This document shows, in pieces, positions 28,234-36,137 of a stretch of DNA of 64,000 bases. Numbering within the stretch: position 1 is the stretch's first letter; each line of letters opens with the position of its first letter. Source of the stretch: Rhodoferax potami (GTDB lineage: Bacteria > Pseudomonadota > Gammaproteobacteria > Burkholderiales > Burkholderiaceae_C); contig NZ_JAVBIJ010000001.1 of the NCBI RefSeq assembly GCF_032193765.1, positions 3,472,001-3,536,000 of the forward strand, written 5' to 3'. The notes beneath the pieces were generated by a model that saw nothing but the letters and a program-made list of their open reading frames with translations, did not search any database and was not told where the DNA came from. The translations under genes were made by a program, and so were the position numbers.

Positions 28234-28614
28234 TCAGCCCATGGGCGTGCACAGCTCCACCAAAAAGCCATTGATGTCGGCCACATAAGCAATCGTCTGG
28301 CCCCAGGGCATTACCTCCAGGGGGCGCATGGGCCTGGCGCCGGCGGCTATGGCGCGCTCCAGCGCAGCGGCCACATCGGGCGTGCAGAGTGCAATCTCAA
28401 AACAGGGCGCCGTGGGGCTGGCCGCTTGCGGGTTCTTGCCCAGCTGTTGCATCAGGCGGTGGGCTGAAAACGCCAGTGCGGTGCTACCCGTCTCCAACTC
28501 GCCGTAGTCGCCACCCTCATGCAAAAAGCGGGTGGTGAGCCCGAAGGCCGCTTCGTAAAACTTGAGCGTGGCAGGCACGTCGGGGACGTAGAGGATGGTG
28601 TAGCCGAGCTGCAT
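28234..28614 (-). CDS. VOC-family (glyoxalase/bleomycin-resistance-like) protein
   Basis: A 126-residue VOC protein: MQLGYTILYVPDVPATLKFYEAAFG opens the fold, and the C-terminal half ends AYVADINGFLVELCTP with the metal-ligand Glu. Start ATG 28614 has GGGAGA upstream; an in-frame extension to 28647 lacks a good site. A decayed second copy of the last 35 codons lies at 31568-31681. Function beyond the fold is not clear. Confidence 0.85.
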   Translation of the reverse strand: MQLGYTILYVPDVPATLKFYEAAFGLTTRFLHEGGDYGELETGSTALAFSAHRLMQQLGKNPQAASPTAPCFEIALCTPDVAAALERAIAAGARPMRPLEVMPWGQTIAYVADINGFLVELCTPMG

Positions 28615-28686
28615 GGCAAGTCTCCCTGGGGTTGGTAATGGGCACACAATGAAGCATCCGCCTCATTTTTACCAAGGGAGTTTGTC

Positions 28687-29154
28687 ATGAAAAAAACACT
28701 AGCCGCCTTGCTGCTTAGCAGCCTTGCGCTGGCCGCCAGCGCCGAAACTGTGGGCACCGTCAGCACCACCTTCAAACTGCTCAGCCCCAACGACAAAGTG
28801 GTGGTCGATGTGTTTGACGACCCGGTCGTCAACGGCGTGGCCTGCTACCTGTCGCACGCCAAAACCGGCGGCTACGCCGGCGCGCTGGGCTTGGCAGAAG
28901 ACACGTCTGATGCCTCAGTCGCCTGCCGCCAAGTGGGTCCCATCAGCTTCAAAGAAAAGGTCGACAAGCAAGACGAAGTCTTCAAGGCCAGCGCCTCTTT
29001 CTTGTTCAAACACGTGCGCGTGGTGCGCATGGTGGACGCGAAGCGCAACACCTTGGTCTATATGTCGTACTCCGACAAGATCATCGAAGGCAGCCCCAAA
29101 AACAGCGTGACCGCAGTGCCGGTGCCGGCGGAGCTGCCTATACCGGTGAAGTGA
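28687..29154 (+). CDS. creA: CreA-family exported protein
   Basis: A 155-residue protein with a signal peptide cut near residue 19 (LALAASAET). It carries the CreA signatures VGTVSTTFKLLSPNDKVVVDVFDDP, GVACYLSHAKTGG and LVYMSYSDKIIEGSPKNS. CreA is a conserved periplasmic protein of unknown role; in E. coli its gene neighbours creBCD. No cre two-component genes are present here. GGGAG precedes the start at close spacing. Confidence 0.9.
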   Translation: MKKTLAALLLSSLALAASAETVGTVSTTFKLLSPNDKVVVDVFDDPVVNGVACYLSHAKTGGYAGALGLAEDTSDASVACRQVGPISFKEKVDKQDEVFKASASFLFKHVRVVRMVDAKRNTLVYMSYSDKIIEGSPKNSVTAVPVPAELPIPVK

Positions 29155-29159
29155 GTTAT

Positions 29160-29177
29160 GTAGCACGGACGTGCTAC
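29160..29177. promoter_or_regulatory. toxin-antitoxin operator
   Basis: GTAGCACG-GA-CGTGCTAC is a perfect 18-bp palindrome, 28 bp before the antitoxin start. Short GTAGCAC/GTGCTAC palindromes of this kind are typical autoregulatory sites of ribbon-helix-helix antitoxins. Confidence 0.78.
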
Positions 29178-29205
29178 TATTTCAGCTCAACAAGGAGACT
29201 GCAGC

Positions 29206-29490
29206 ATGTCCACCACCACCATCCGCATTGAAGACGAGCTCAAAGCCCGCGTCGCTGCCGCCGCACAGCATGCTGGTAAAACTGCGCATGCTTTCATCCT
29301 GGATGCGATCTCCCAAACCGTGGAGCAAGTGGAGCTGGACAACGCTTTTAACGCGCTGGCCGATCAGCGTTGGGCCAACATACAAGCCAGCGGCAAAACC
29401 GTGGCGTGGGACGCCGCAAAAACCTACCTCACCGCGCGGGCGAACGGTGAACCCGCACGCAAACCCGCCGCACGCAAATTAGCCAAGTGA
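29206..29490 (+). CDS. ribbon-helix-helix antitoxin
   Basis: A 94-residue protein. The N-terminal STTTIRIEDELKARVAAAAQHAGKTAHAFILDAI is a ribbon-helix-helix DNA-binding fold (RelB/ParD/CopG type). The C-terminal tail is basic and Ala-rich and should wrap the toxin. AAGGAGA precedes the start. Its stop overlaps the possible GTG start (29487) of the toxin gene, and the palindrome at 29160-29177 should be its operator. Confidence 0.87.
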   Translation: MSTTTIRIEDELKARVAAAAQHAGKTAHAFILDAISQTVEQVELDNAFNALADQRWANIQASGKTVAWDAAKTYLTARANGEPARKPAARKLAK

Positions 29491-29498
29491 CCTCGGGC

Positions 29499-29795
29499 AT
29501 GACGCGTATAGAACTGGCCCCGGAAGTCTTTGACGATTTTGACCGTTTCTTTGAACACATTGCCCAGTTCGACCCTACATCTGCGCCTCAGCGCATTGGC
29601 GACATTCTGGAAGCCATCCAAATCCTGACCCACAGCCCTCTGATCGGGCGGCCCGTGAAAGACGGCAAACGCGAACTCGTCATTGGCCGCGCCACTCGCG
29701 GCTATGTGGCGCTGTACCGCTATGTAGCGGCCATCGACACCGTGTTTGTGCTGGCAGTGCGAGCGCAGAGAGAGGATGGGTTTAAGGCAAAGTAG
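29499..29795 (+). CDS. RelE/ParE-family toxin
   Basis: A 98-residue toxin starting MTRIELAPEVFDDFDRFFEHI. AFDPT/SAPQRIGDILEAIQILTHSPLIGRPV and the C-terminal VIGRATRGYVALYRYVAAIDTVFVLAVRAQRE follow the RelE/ParE fold. Whether it cuts mRNA at the ribosome or blocks gyrase cannot be decided from sequence. A GTG at 29487 overlapping the antitoxin stop could add four residues. The pair is intact. Confidence 0.87.
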   Translation: MTRIELAPEVFDDFDRFFEHIAQFDPTSAPQRIGDILEAIQILTHSPLIGRPVKDGKRELVIGRATRGYVALYRYVAAIDTVFVLAVRAQREDGFKAK

Positions 29796-29857
29796 GCCGA
29801 TAGCGCCGGTGAAATAAGCGCAAGCAGCTATCAATATCGAAGCAATTTGATGCGCCT
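29793..29857. repeat. dispersed AGCAGCTATCAA-type repeat
   Basis: GGCCGATAGCGCCGGTG..TAAGCGCAAGCAGCTATCAATATCGAAGC follows the toxin stop. It is the copy closest to the form I recall as common in Comamonadaceae genomes (TAAGCGCnAGCAGCTATCAA). It separates the toxin gene from the convergent DUF2130 gene. Confidence 0.6.
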
Positions 29858-31477
29858 TTACTCCGTGCCCGCTGGGGTGATGGGGCCTGCCAATTCCGCA
29901 AACTTGGCCGCCATCGTGGGGTTGCCGCGGGTGAGCTTTTTGATCGTCAGGTCGTCGGCCTTGTCGTTGGCCAGGCGCAAGTTGTTGGCGGACTTGTGCA
30001 GCGCTTCCTTGGTTTTCTCCAGGTCCTTGATGGCTTCGTCGATGCGTTTGACGGCTTCTTCAAAGCCCTCGGAAGCCAGGCGCCAGTTGCGCCCAAACGC
30101 GGTCTTGAACTCGTCGAGCTGGGTCTCGAATTTGGTGATGTCCACGTTCTGCGAGCGCACCAGCGCCAGCTCGGACTTGTATTTCATCGAGTTCAAAGCC
30201 GCATTGCGCAGCAGCGTGATCAGGGGCACAAAAAACTGCGGCCGCACCACATACATCTTGGGGTAGCGGTGCGACACATCCACAATGCCGCTGTTGTACA
30301 GCTCGCTCTCCGGCTCCAGCAAAGACACCAGCACCGCGTATTCGCACGCCTTCTCGGTGCGGTCTTTGTCCAGCTCTTTCAGAAAGTCTTCGTTCCGTTT
30401 TTTGGTGGCGGTTTCGTCGCTCTCGTTTTTCATCTCAAACATGATGGAAACGATCTCGTTGCCCGACTCGTCCATGTCGCGAAAAATGTAGTCGCCCTTG
30501 CTGCCGGAGCGGGCGTCGTTGTCTTTTTCAAAATGCGCGCGCTGAAAAGCCGCCGCACGAATGCGGTTGAACTCAATCTCGCAGTGCTGCTCCAGCGTCT
30601 CGCCCACCATCTTGGTCGATAGCCGCGCTTTCATGTCCCGCAGGCGCTCAATCTCGCCTTCACGGTCGCGCAGCTGCAAGGCGAATTGCTCTTTGATGGC
30701 TTTTTCTTCCAGCTGGTTTTTGACGGTGATGAGGCTCAGGTCATTTTTGAGCCCGTCGCGCTCGCGGGCGACCACCCCCACGGCCTCGTTCACGGCCAGC
30801 TGGCGCGCGGTGTCGCTGGCCTCCAGTTTGGCTTGCAGCGCCTGAATTTCCGCGTCCTTTTTGGCGGCAGCCGCCTGCAGCTCATGGGCCAGCTTGGCCG
30901 CAGCCAACTCCGCAGCGGCTTGCTGCGCGTTACGCGCTTGCTCGAGCTCGTTGGCCAGTTGATCGCGCTCTTTGCTCACCGCGCCCAAAGCCTCTGCCAC
31001 CGCCAGCTTGCGGGCTACCTCGCCGGCCGCGAGTTGGGCCTGCAAGGCCTGAATCTCCGCATCTTTGCGCGCCGCAGCACTTTGCAGCTCATGGGCCAGC
31101 TGGGCCTCGGCCAGCCTGAGCGCCGCTTGCTGGTCTTGCTTGGCTTGCGCTAGCTCGTTGGCAATGGCATCGCGCTGCTTTTCTATAGTGCCCAATGCCT
31201 CGGCTAGTGCAAGCTTGTTGGCTACGTCACCTGCGTCGAGCTGGGCTCTAAGGGCCTGAATCTCTGTGTCTTTGGCAGCCCCGGCTTTTTGCAGCTCATT
31301 GGCAACCTTGGCCTCGGCCAGGGCAATCGCGTCGCGCTTTTCGCGCTCGGCCAGCTCCAGCCGCTCGTGCAACTGTTTTTCAAAATCGCCATCGCGCACC
31401 TGCTTGAGGATGTCGGCATACCCCGCCTCGTCGATCTTGAAGGCTTTGCTGCAGTGGGGGCAGATGATTTCGTGCAT
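29858..31477 (-). CDS. DUF2130 coiled-coil protein with nuclease-like C-terminal domain
   Basis: A 539-residue protein. It opens with a zinc-finger-like [11 protein letters not shown] long alpha-helical coiled coil follows (about residues 25-290) in which a unit of about 58 residues, marked by [11 protein letters not shown] and [12 protein letters not shown], recurs three times. The C-terminal DUF2130 domain has [28 protein letters not shown], a G-D...ExK pattern like PD-(D/E)xK nucleases, then [19 protein letters not shown]. Function is unknown. Position next to a toxin-antitoxin pair and defence-type genes hints at a role in genome defence. A TTG start at 31501 is possible but less likely. 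Confidence 0.8.
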   Translation of the reverse strand: MHEIICPHCSKAFKIDEAGYADILKQVRDGDFEKQLHERLELAEREKRDAIALAEAKVANELQKAGAAKDTEIQALRAQLDAGDVANKLALAEALGTIEKQRDAIANELAQAKQDQQAALRLAEAQLAHELQSAAARKDAEIQALQAQLAAGEVARKLAVAEALGAVSKERDQLANELEQARNAQQAAAELAAAKLAHELQAAAAKKDAEIQALQAKLEASDTARQLAVNEAVGVVARERDGLKNDLSLITVKNQLEEKAIKEQFALQLRDREGEIERLRDMKARLSTKMVGETLEQHCEIEFNRIRAAAFQRAHFEKDNDARSGSKGDYIFRDMDESGNEIVSIMFEMKNESDETATKKRNEDFLKELDKDRTEKACEYAVLVSLLEPESELYNSGIVDVSHRYPKMYVVRPQFFVPLITLLRNAALNSMKYKSELALVRSQNVDITKFETQLDEFKTAFGRNWRLASEGFEEAVKRIDEAIKDLEKTKEALHKSANNLRLANDKADDLTIKKLTRGNPTMAAKFAELAGPITPAGTE

Positions 31478-31504
31478 GAGGAGGGGATGTCTATTGTTCA
31501 AGTT

Positions 31505-31562
31505 GATAGTAAGCCCACGTCAAATGTGCGCGAGCAGATACCGAAACATAGTAAGTGCGAAA
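31505..31562. repeat. degenerate dispersed repeat
   Basis: TAAGCCCACGTCAAATGTGCGCGAGCAGATACCGAAACATAGTAAG aligns with the copy at 53937-54008 (TAAGCC..GCCCACGTAAAT.CTGCGCTAGTAGCTACTAAAAATATAGCAA), with several substitutions. It lies between DUF2130 and the VOC relic. Confidence 0.5.
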
Positions 31563-31567
31563 CAGTT

Positions 31568-31681
31568 TCAGCCCGCGTGCGTGCACAGTTCTACCAAAAA
31601 GCTGCTGATGTCGGCCAAATAGGCAGTCGTCGGGCTCCAGGGCAGCACCCTCAAGTGCCGCATGGGTGTGGCACCCGTAGT
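31568..31681 (-). pseudogene. relic of a VOC gene (3' end only)
   Basis: The reverse strand still reads GATPMRHLRVLPWSPTTAYL then ADISSFLVELCT, parallel to GARPMRPLEVMPWGQTIAYV then ADINGFLVELCT of the intact VOC gene at 28234-28614. The two stretches are similar over about 105 bp with no large gaps. The first two thirds of the gene, and any start, are missing. It ends where the AT-rich insertion begins, so the insertion or a deletion probably removed the rest. Confidence 0.72.
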
Positions 31682-31758
31682 GATCGTATAACCTTGAAAT
31701 TCATGAAAATGCATTGAGCTTTTCGTAGAAAGCTTCTCCGCCCCGATTGTTTGTAGCG

Positions 31759-32601
31759 CTAACCAGCTAACTCACGCCTCCAACTTCCTGTCTCAACAGA
31801 ACTTTTTATCGATACTGCAGCGGTGTTGTCCCATATAGTTTCGAAGCCATCTACCTTCGCTCTAAAGGCGTTCAACTTATTCCCATCAGCTTCAAAGTTC
31901 AATTGCAAACAATAAACTACCTTAGTAACCCACTTAATGGATTCGAGATTTTCATATGTGATCTCTATCAAAACTGATGGATTCTGCCCATTGGCCGTCA
32001 ACTGACTCAGAAAGTCGGTCAATAAGTCGCTTTCATCAATACGACTCACTAGCTCGATTTTTCTATTGCTACCAGAAACTAATGGTATATCCAAAGCACT
32101 TTGAGAAACGATCTGGGAAAGTCTGCTTGTTCTCAATGTAATTTTCAATACCACATTTAATGCTGGTTCATTGACGATATTTGATATCTCTGGCTCAAAC
32201 TTAAATCTCAGAGAAGCGGTGGGCTTGATTAGTGGCTTATCAATTACTAAGAAGTCTTTGTCTGCAACCGCAATCACTAATGGCTTAAGAGACGTCCTTC
32301 TTGCTTTGCTGTCAATCCACAAGGTTACAGCAACAGCAAAGAGAGCTAGTCCTGTAAATAAAGAGTTCACTGCGCCGAATAGGTCGCCGGTAATGCCCAA
32401 GTTAGTCAGCGACTCAACACAAGCGATTGGATCCGTCGAAGATATGGAAGCCTCTAATTTTTGCTTTTCTGTTTCCGTGCATACAGTGTTTTTTTGCAAA
32501 TATATGGCTAGTTTTGGAAGCCAATAAACCGAAGAGGCCCAAATCGAAGCAACAATAAAAAATGAGATGATAAAACCTAAGGCAACTTTAAATGATTTCA
32601 T
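31759..32601 (-). CDS. two-TM protein partnered with DUF262 (candidate defence effector)
   Basis: A 280-residue protein I do not recognise. Helix 1 lies near residues 5-30 (VALGFIISFFIVASIWASSVYWL). A loop with two Cys follows, then helix 2 (SLFTGLALFAVAVTLWIDSKARR). The 180-residue C-terminal part is beta-rich and probably cytoplasmic, with no catalytic motif seen. Start ATG 32601 has AAGG upstream and lies 10 bp after the DUF262 stop, so the two are one transcript. Base composition is clearly AT-richer than the flanks, indicating transfer. Membrane-anchored partners often act as effectors of defence pairs; that role here is inference. Confidence 0.65.
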   Translation of the reverse strand: MKSFKVALGFIISFFIVASIWASSVYWLPKLAIYLQKNTVCTETEKQKLEASISSTDPIACVESLTNLGITGDLFGAVNSLFTGLALFAVAVTLWIDSKARRTSLKPLVIAVADKDFLVIDKPLIKPTASLRFKFEPEISNIVNEPALNVVLKITLRTSRLSQIVSQSALDIPLVSGSNRKIELVSRIDESDLLTDFLSQLTANGQNPSVLIEITYENLESIKWVTKVVYCLQLNFEADGNKLNAFRAKVDGFETIWDNTAAVSIKSSVETGSWRRELAG

Positions 32602-32611
32602 GATACTTGCC

Positions 32612-34123
32612 TTAAGCTTGAATAAGTGCATTTATAAACTCATTTGAGCGATGTAGATTGGAATCAAACCCTTGTGTGAGAAGATGTTGAATGGAAGCAC
32701 TTGGTAATGATCCCAGTGACTTGCCTTTGCCAATCTGATTTTCAGTAGCTTGAGTTGTTAGTACAAGTCTTCGTAATGGGTCGCTGGCACTCAATTTTCG
32801 CAGTGCTCCATTTTCGTCGATTGCGCAATAGCAAACTTTCTTCTCCTCTTTGAGAAGGTTGCCGGAAAGTAAATCTCGAGCTCCCTTAGAAATCAGCATG
32901 CCGGACAATCCACGCAATAACAACCCATTCCTTCTTGCGGGCTGATCTAGTAACTCTGCAATAAGAGTTGATGCATTTCCTATCAATTCAAATTTTCCAG
33001 AATTTATATTGTCAGTGTCTGAAATGATTCGAGTATTTGCTGCTTGCGAGTAATTTTGAGTAGCTAGACGATCAACCCACCAAGTTGCTATGTCTTGATG
33101 CGCAAAGGTCGAATCTTTACTAAGAAAGATAGCAATTCCGAGCGCCATCGATGGTGTAGGCATGACATCCTCACAAATAACGCCAAAGTGCTTTTTGCAA
33201 TACTCAAGAGCGCTGACGTATAGCTCCAGGGCATCCACCCAGTACCTACGAATTAGGGATTTTTCGATTGCAAGCAGGTCGCCTTGTCGAACACCTTTGG
33301 AGTAAGGTTTGCCTTCAAATTTTCTTATCAATAAGGAAATTAATTTCAATACCTCATTTGAATCGACGTTGGATTCGCGCAATATTTCATATTTTTGTAA
33401 TGCCTCTTCCCACGCATCTCTTAATCTAAAGCCACTCGGATATAGAGCGGCAACCATCAAATCAAAGGCGCTTAAACGCACGCCTGTTCTATTTAGTGTT
33501 TCGAATATTCGTGCTAGTGCTTCCAGTTCAATTTCTTGATCAAGCTCAACAGCCATTACTTTGTAGACTTTTGCTTGTAGTCCACCTAGTCGATGTTCTC
33601 TAAGTGATACAAAGTTCGATCCAATTTCACCGGGTGGAAGCTGCTCCAGCCAGGCAAAAAACAGCTCTAACTCCCATACCTCTTTGACTGTGGCGATCCG
33701 GGCAGTCGCTCTGCTCTTGACGGTGGGGTAGCTTTTTTCAAACTGCTCTCGTCTTTGCCAACGAATGAATTCATCATCCCCAAGTTGAAGTAAGTTGAAG
33801 TCGATGTAATAACAATAATCAGAAACATCGTTTACGGCATGGAATAGTGAAGTTATTCGCTGCTGCCCGTCAAGAATATAAAGTTCTAAATTATTGCTTG
33901 ATATCTGCGGTGCATGATCTATAGCACGGATGGCGAACGGTTGAGGACCGCTCAGAAGTAAAAGTGACCCAATTGGCCACCGGCGCGCAACACTATCTAA
34001 TAAGTCAACGACCTTACTTGGGTTCCAAACGAACTCTCTTTGAAAATCAGGAAGAGCCAACCTTCCGGTTCGAATTCGCTGAATAAGCAGATCCACGGTA
34101 TATTGCGTCGATTGATAGTCCAT
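32612..34123 (-). CDS. DUF262-domain protein (GmrSD/ParB-like fold)
   Basis: A 503-residue protein. The DUF262 signature LPDFQREFVW sits at residues 24-33, and the nucleotide-binding-type motif ILDGQQRITSL places D85-G-Q-Q-R89. The remainder is alpha-helical without the HNH (DUF1524) nuclease domain found in GmrSD-type enzymes. DUF262 proteins occur in type IV restriction enzymes and many anti-phage systems. It is AT-rich like its downstream neighbour, the two-TM protein, and has AT-rich spacer on both sides, so both probably arrived together. Confidence 0.8.
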   Translation of the reverse strand: MDYQSTQYTVDLLIQRIRTGRLALPDFQREFVWNPSKVVDLLDSVARRWPIGSLLLLSGPQPFAIRAIDHAPQISSNNLELYILDGQQRITSLFHAVNDVSDYCYYIDFNLLQLGDDEFIRWQRREQFEKSYPTVKSRATARIATVKEVWELELFFAWLEQLPPGEIGSNFVSLREHRLGGLQAKVYKVMAVELDQEIELEALARIFETLNRTGVRLSAFDLMVAALYPSGFRLRDAWEEALQKYEILRESNVDSNEVLKLISLLIRKFEGKPYSKGVRQGDLLAIEKSLIRRYWVDALELYVSALEYCKKHFGVICEDVMPTPSMALGIAIFLSKDSTFAHQDIATWWVDRLATQNYSQAANTRIISDTDNINSGKFELIGNASTLIAELLDQPARRNGLLLRGLSGMLISKGARDLLSGNLLKEEKKVCYCAIDENGALRKLSASDPLRRLVLTTQATENQIGKGKSLGSLPSASIQHLLTQGFDSNLHRSNEFINALIQA

Positions 34124-34170
34124 GTTGTGATGTTCCTTAAATAATTGTTTTTAAGCTAAATCGTTGCTGG

Positions 34171-35991
34171 TCATAATTTATTTGCAAATGAATCGTTAAT
34201 CGCCGCAGCATTTGTTGTAACTCCCAAAATCAATCGCTGCGTTGACCGCGTAGCCGCCACATAAAACACCCGCGCCGCTTCCTTCTCATCCTCCCCCGGC
34301 GCTGGCATATGCCCCACACCGGGTAGCGCCACCACGGGGAACTCCAAGCCTTTGCTGACCTTCATGGTCATGACCTGAATGGCGTCTGCGCCGGGTTGGT
34401 ATTCGCCACTCTTTTTGCGCACGCGGTGCGGTAGCTTGCGTTGGGCCAGGGCGCTGGCGCACAGGTCCATGGTTTTCCAGTCCGCGCATAGGATGGCCAT
34501 GTCGCCCCATGCAAAGCCTTCTTTGTGGGCGCTGGCCAGATGGTCGGCTATAGCAAAAGCTTCGTCGCGCAGGGTGGGCAACTTGACGATGACGGGGGCT
34601 TGACCCTCGCGCCCACAGCTCACAGGTTTGAGCAGGGGGATGCCGTCGTCGTCCTTTTCGTCCGCGGTCAGCAGGTCAGCCGCCACCAGGCTGGCGGTGT
34701 GCAATATCTGGCGGGTGTTGCGGTAGTTGATCTTCAGGATGGTGGTGCGCCCCTGCGCCTGGATGCCCACGCTCTTGAAGCTGAACTGTTTGCTGCGCGC
34801 GCGTTCGTAAATGCTTTGCGCATCGTCGTACAGCACCAGCAGGCTGTTGGTGGTGGGGTCCACCATTTGGGTGACGAGCTTGAGCCATTCGGGTGCGAAG
34901 TCGTGGCCCTCGTCAATCATCACCGCTTGGTATTGCCCGCCGGGAATCTGGCTGCGCTCCACGGCGCGGATCACGTTGTCTACCAAGCCGTCATAAAACC
35001 CGTTGCCTTGCGGCGGCAGCGCTTGCCCGTAGGCGGTGAGCTGGCGGTGGCACCAGCTATGAAAGTGCCGCACATGCACGCGGTCGCTCAGGCCTTTGGC
35101 GTCCATCACGCTGGCCAGCTTCACGCCCAGCGGCTCGTTAAAGCAGAGGATGAGGATGGGTTTGCTGTTGCTGGTGCAGGCCTTGGCCAGGTATTCGGCG
35201 CGGTAGCCCAAGATCATGGTTTTGCCCGAGCCCGCCACGCCGTGAATCACGCGGTGCCCGTCGCCCAGGCTGCGGGCCAGCTGCTCTTGCTGGATGTCCA
35301 TCACGCGCATGATGTCGGGCAGTTGGGCGTCGGCGTCGTTGTCGTCAAACAAGGCGCCTTGGGTTTGCACCCGCACTTGGGGGAACATGATCCAGCGTAC
35401 CCGGTCCAACTGCGGCAGGGTGATGGCGCCGCCAAAGTAGTGCGGAAACATGTTCCACAGCCGCTTTTGAAACTCTTCTGGGTCGGCCTGCTCCAGCATC
35501 TCGTCCTGGCAGATCACGTAGTTGGCGGCGATGGTTTCGCCCAAGCCTGAGGTTTCAAACTCTTTGCGCGTAATGCGAGTGAACACTACGCCATGCCCCC
35601 ACGGAAACGCCAGCTTGCCTTGGTGCGCGCCGCTGGCCTGTACTAGCTGCGCGTCGCGCTCCAGCGCATTGACCACCTGGATGGCGCAATGGCGGGCTTG
35701 GGCTAGTGGGTTGATGACGGTTTTGAGTTGGCCGCTGTTGTCCAGAATTTCCCAGTACTGGCGGGTGGCCTTTTGCACGGTTTGCAGGCGCCAGTCTTTG
35801 GTCTCCAGCACTAGGAGGCCGTGGCGCGGGTGCAGCAGTACAAAGTCGGGGTGGGTTTGCTTGGGGCCTATGGGCACGTTGTGCCAGAGCAGGTAGTCTG
35901 CGTCCAGCTTTTGCTCCAGCCGCTCTGCGAGTCGTCTCTCGCCTGTCGAGTCAAAGGCAGACGTGCCTATAGACGGAATCAATGTCGCCAT
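34171..35991 (-). CDS. NERD-nuclease/UvrD-like helicase fusion
   Basis: A 606-residue protein. The N-terminal NERD domain (about residues 15-130) has HPDFVLLHPRHGLLVLETKDW with the D...ExK nuclease pattern. A superfamily 1 helicase follows: Walker A GVAGSGKTMIL, Walker B VMIDEGHDF, motif III-like LLVLYDDAQSIY, motif IV NYRNTRQIL, and motif VI-like VFYVAATRSTQRLIL. Nuclease-helicase single proteins such as Nhi give phage immunity; the same use here is inferred. Base composition is GC-rich except the last 10-15 codons (AAINDSFANKL), which are AT-rich and abut the DUF262 insertion, so the native C-terminus may have been replaced. Confidence 0.83.
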   Translation of the reverse strand: MATLIPSIGTSAFDSTGERRLAERLEQKLDADYLLWHNVPIGPKQTHPDFVLLHPRHGLLVLETKDWRLQTVQKATRQYWEILDNSGQLKTVINPLAQARHCAIQVVNALERDAQLVQASGAHQGKLAFPWGHGVVFTRITRKEFETSGLGETIAANYVICQDEMLEQADPEEFQKRLWNMFPHYFGGAITLPQLDRVRWIMFPQVRVQTQGALFDDNDADAQLPDIMRVMDIQQEQLARSLGDGHRVIHGVAGSGKTMILGYRAEYLAKACTSNSKPILILCFNEPLGVKLASVMDAKGLSDRVHVRHFHSWCHRQLTAYGQALPPQGNGFYDGLVDNVIRAVERSQIPGGQYQAVMIDEGHDFAPEWLKLVTQMVDPTTNSLLVLYDDAQSIYERARSKQFSFKSVGIQAQGRTTILKINYRNTRQILHTASLVAADLLTADEKDDDGIPLLKPVSCGREGQAPVIVKLPTLRDEAFAIADHLASAHKEGFAWGDMAILCADWKTMDLCASALAQRKLPHRVRKKSGEYQPGADAIQVMTMKVSKGLEFPVVALPGVGHMPAPGEDEKEAARVFYVAATRSTQRLILGVTTNAAAINDSFANKL

Positions 35992-36137
35992 GAACTACCT
36001 GCCACCCTGAATGCATTTTTTTAGATGGCTGCCATCATGCCCGCATAAAAGCACAATTTCCAGTTTTAGCGCTTGCGAATTTCACTGATTTTGCGTGGGC
36101 GATAGTCGATCACCTCTCCGGGTCTGATTCCGCTACC

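Noticed and set aside
30660..31300. Possible tandem DNA repeat or CRISPR-like array in the DUF2130 gene
   Set aside because: The repeats are about 170 bp, coding and in frame; they are coiled-coil protein repeats, not spacers and direct repeats.
29160..36000. Prophage or integrative element
   Set aside because: No integrase, no tRNA gene, no phage structural genes and no clear flanking direct repeats were seen; only base composition marks the DUF262 insertion.
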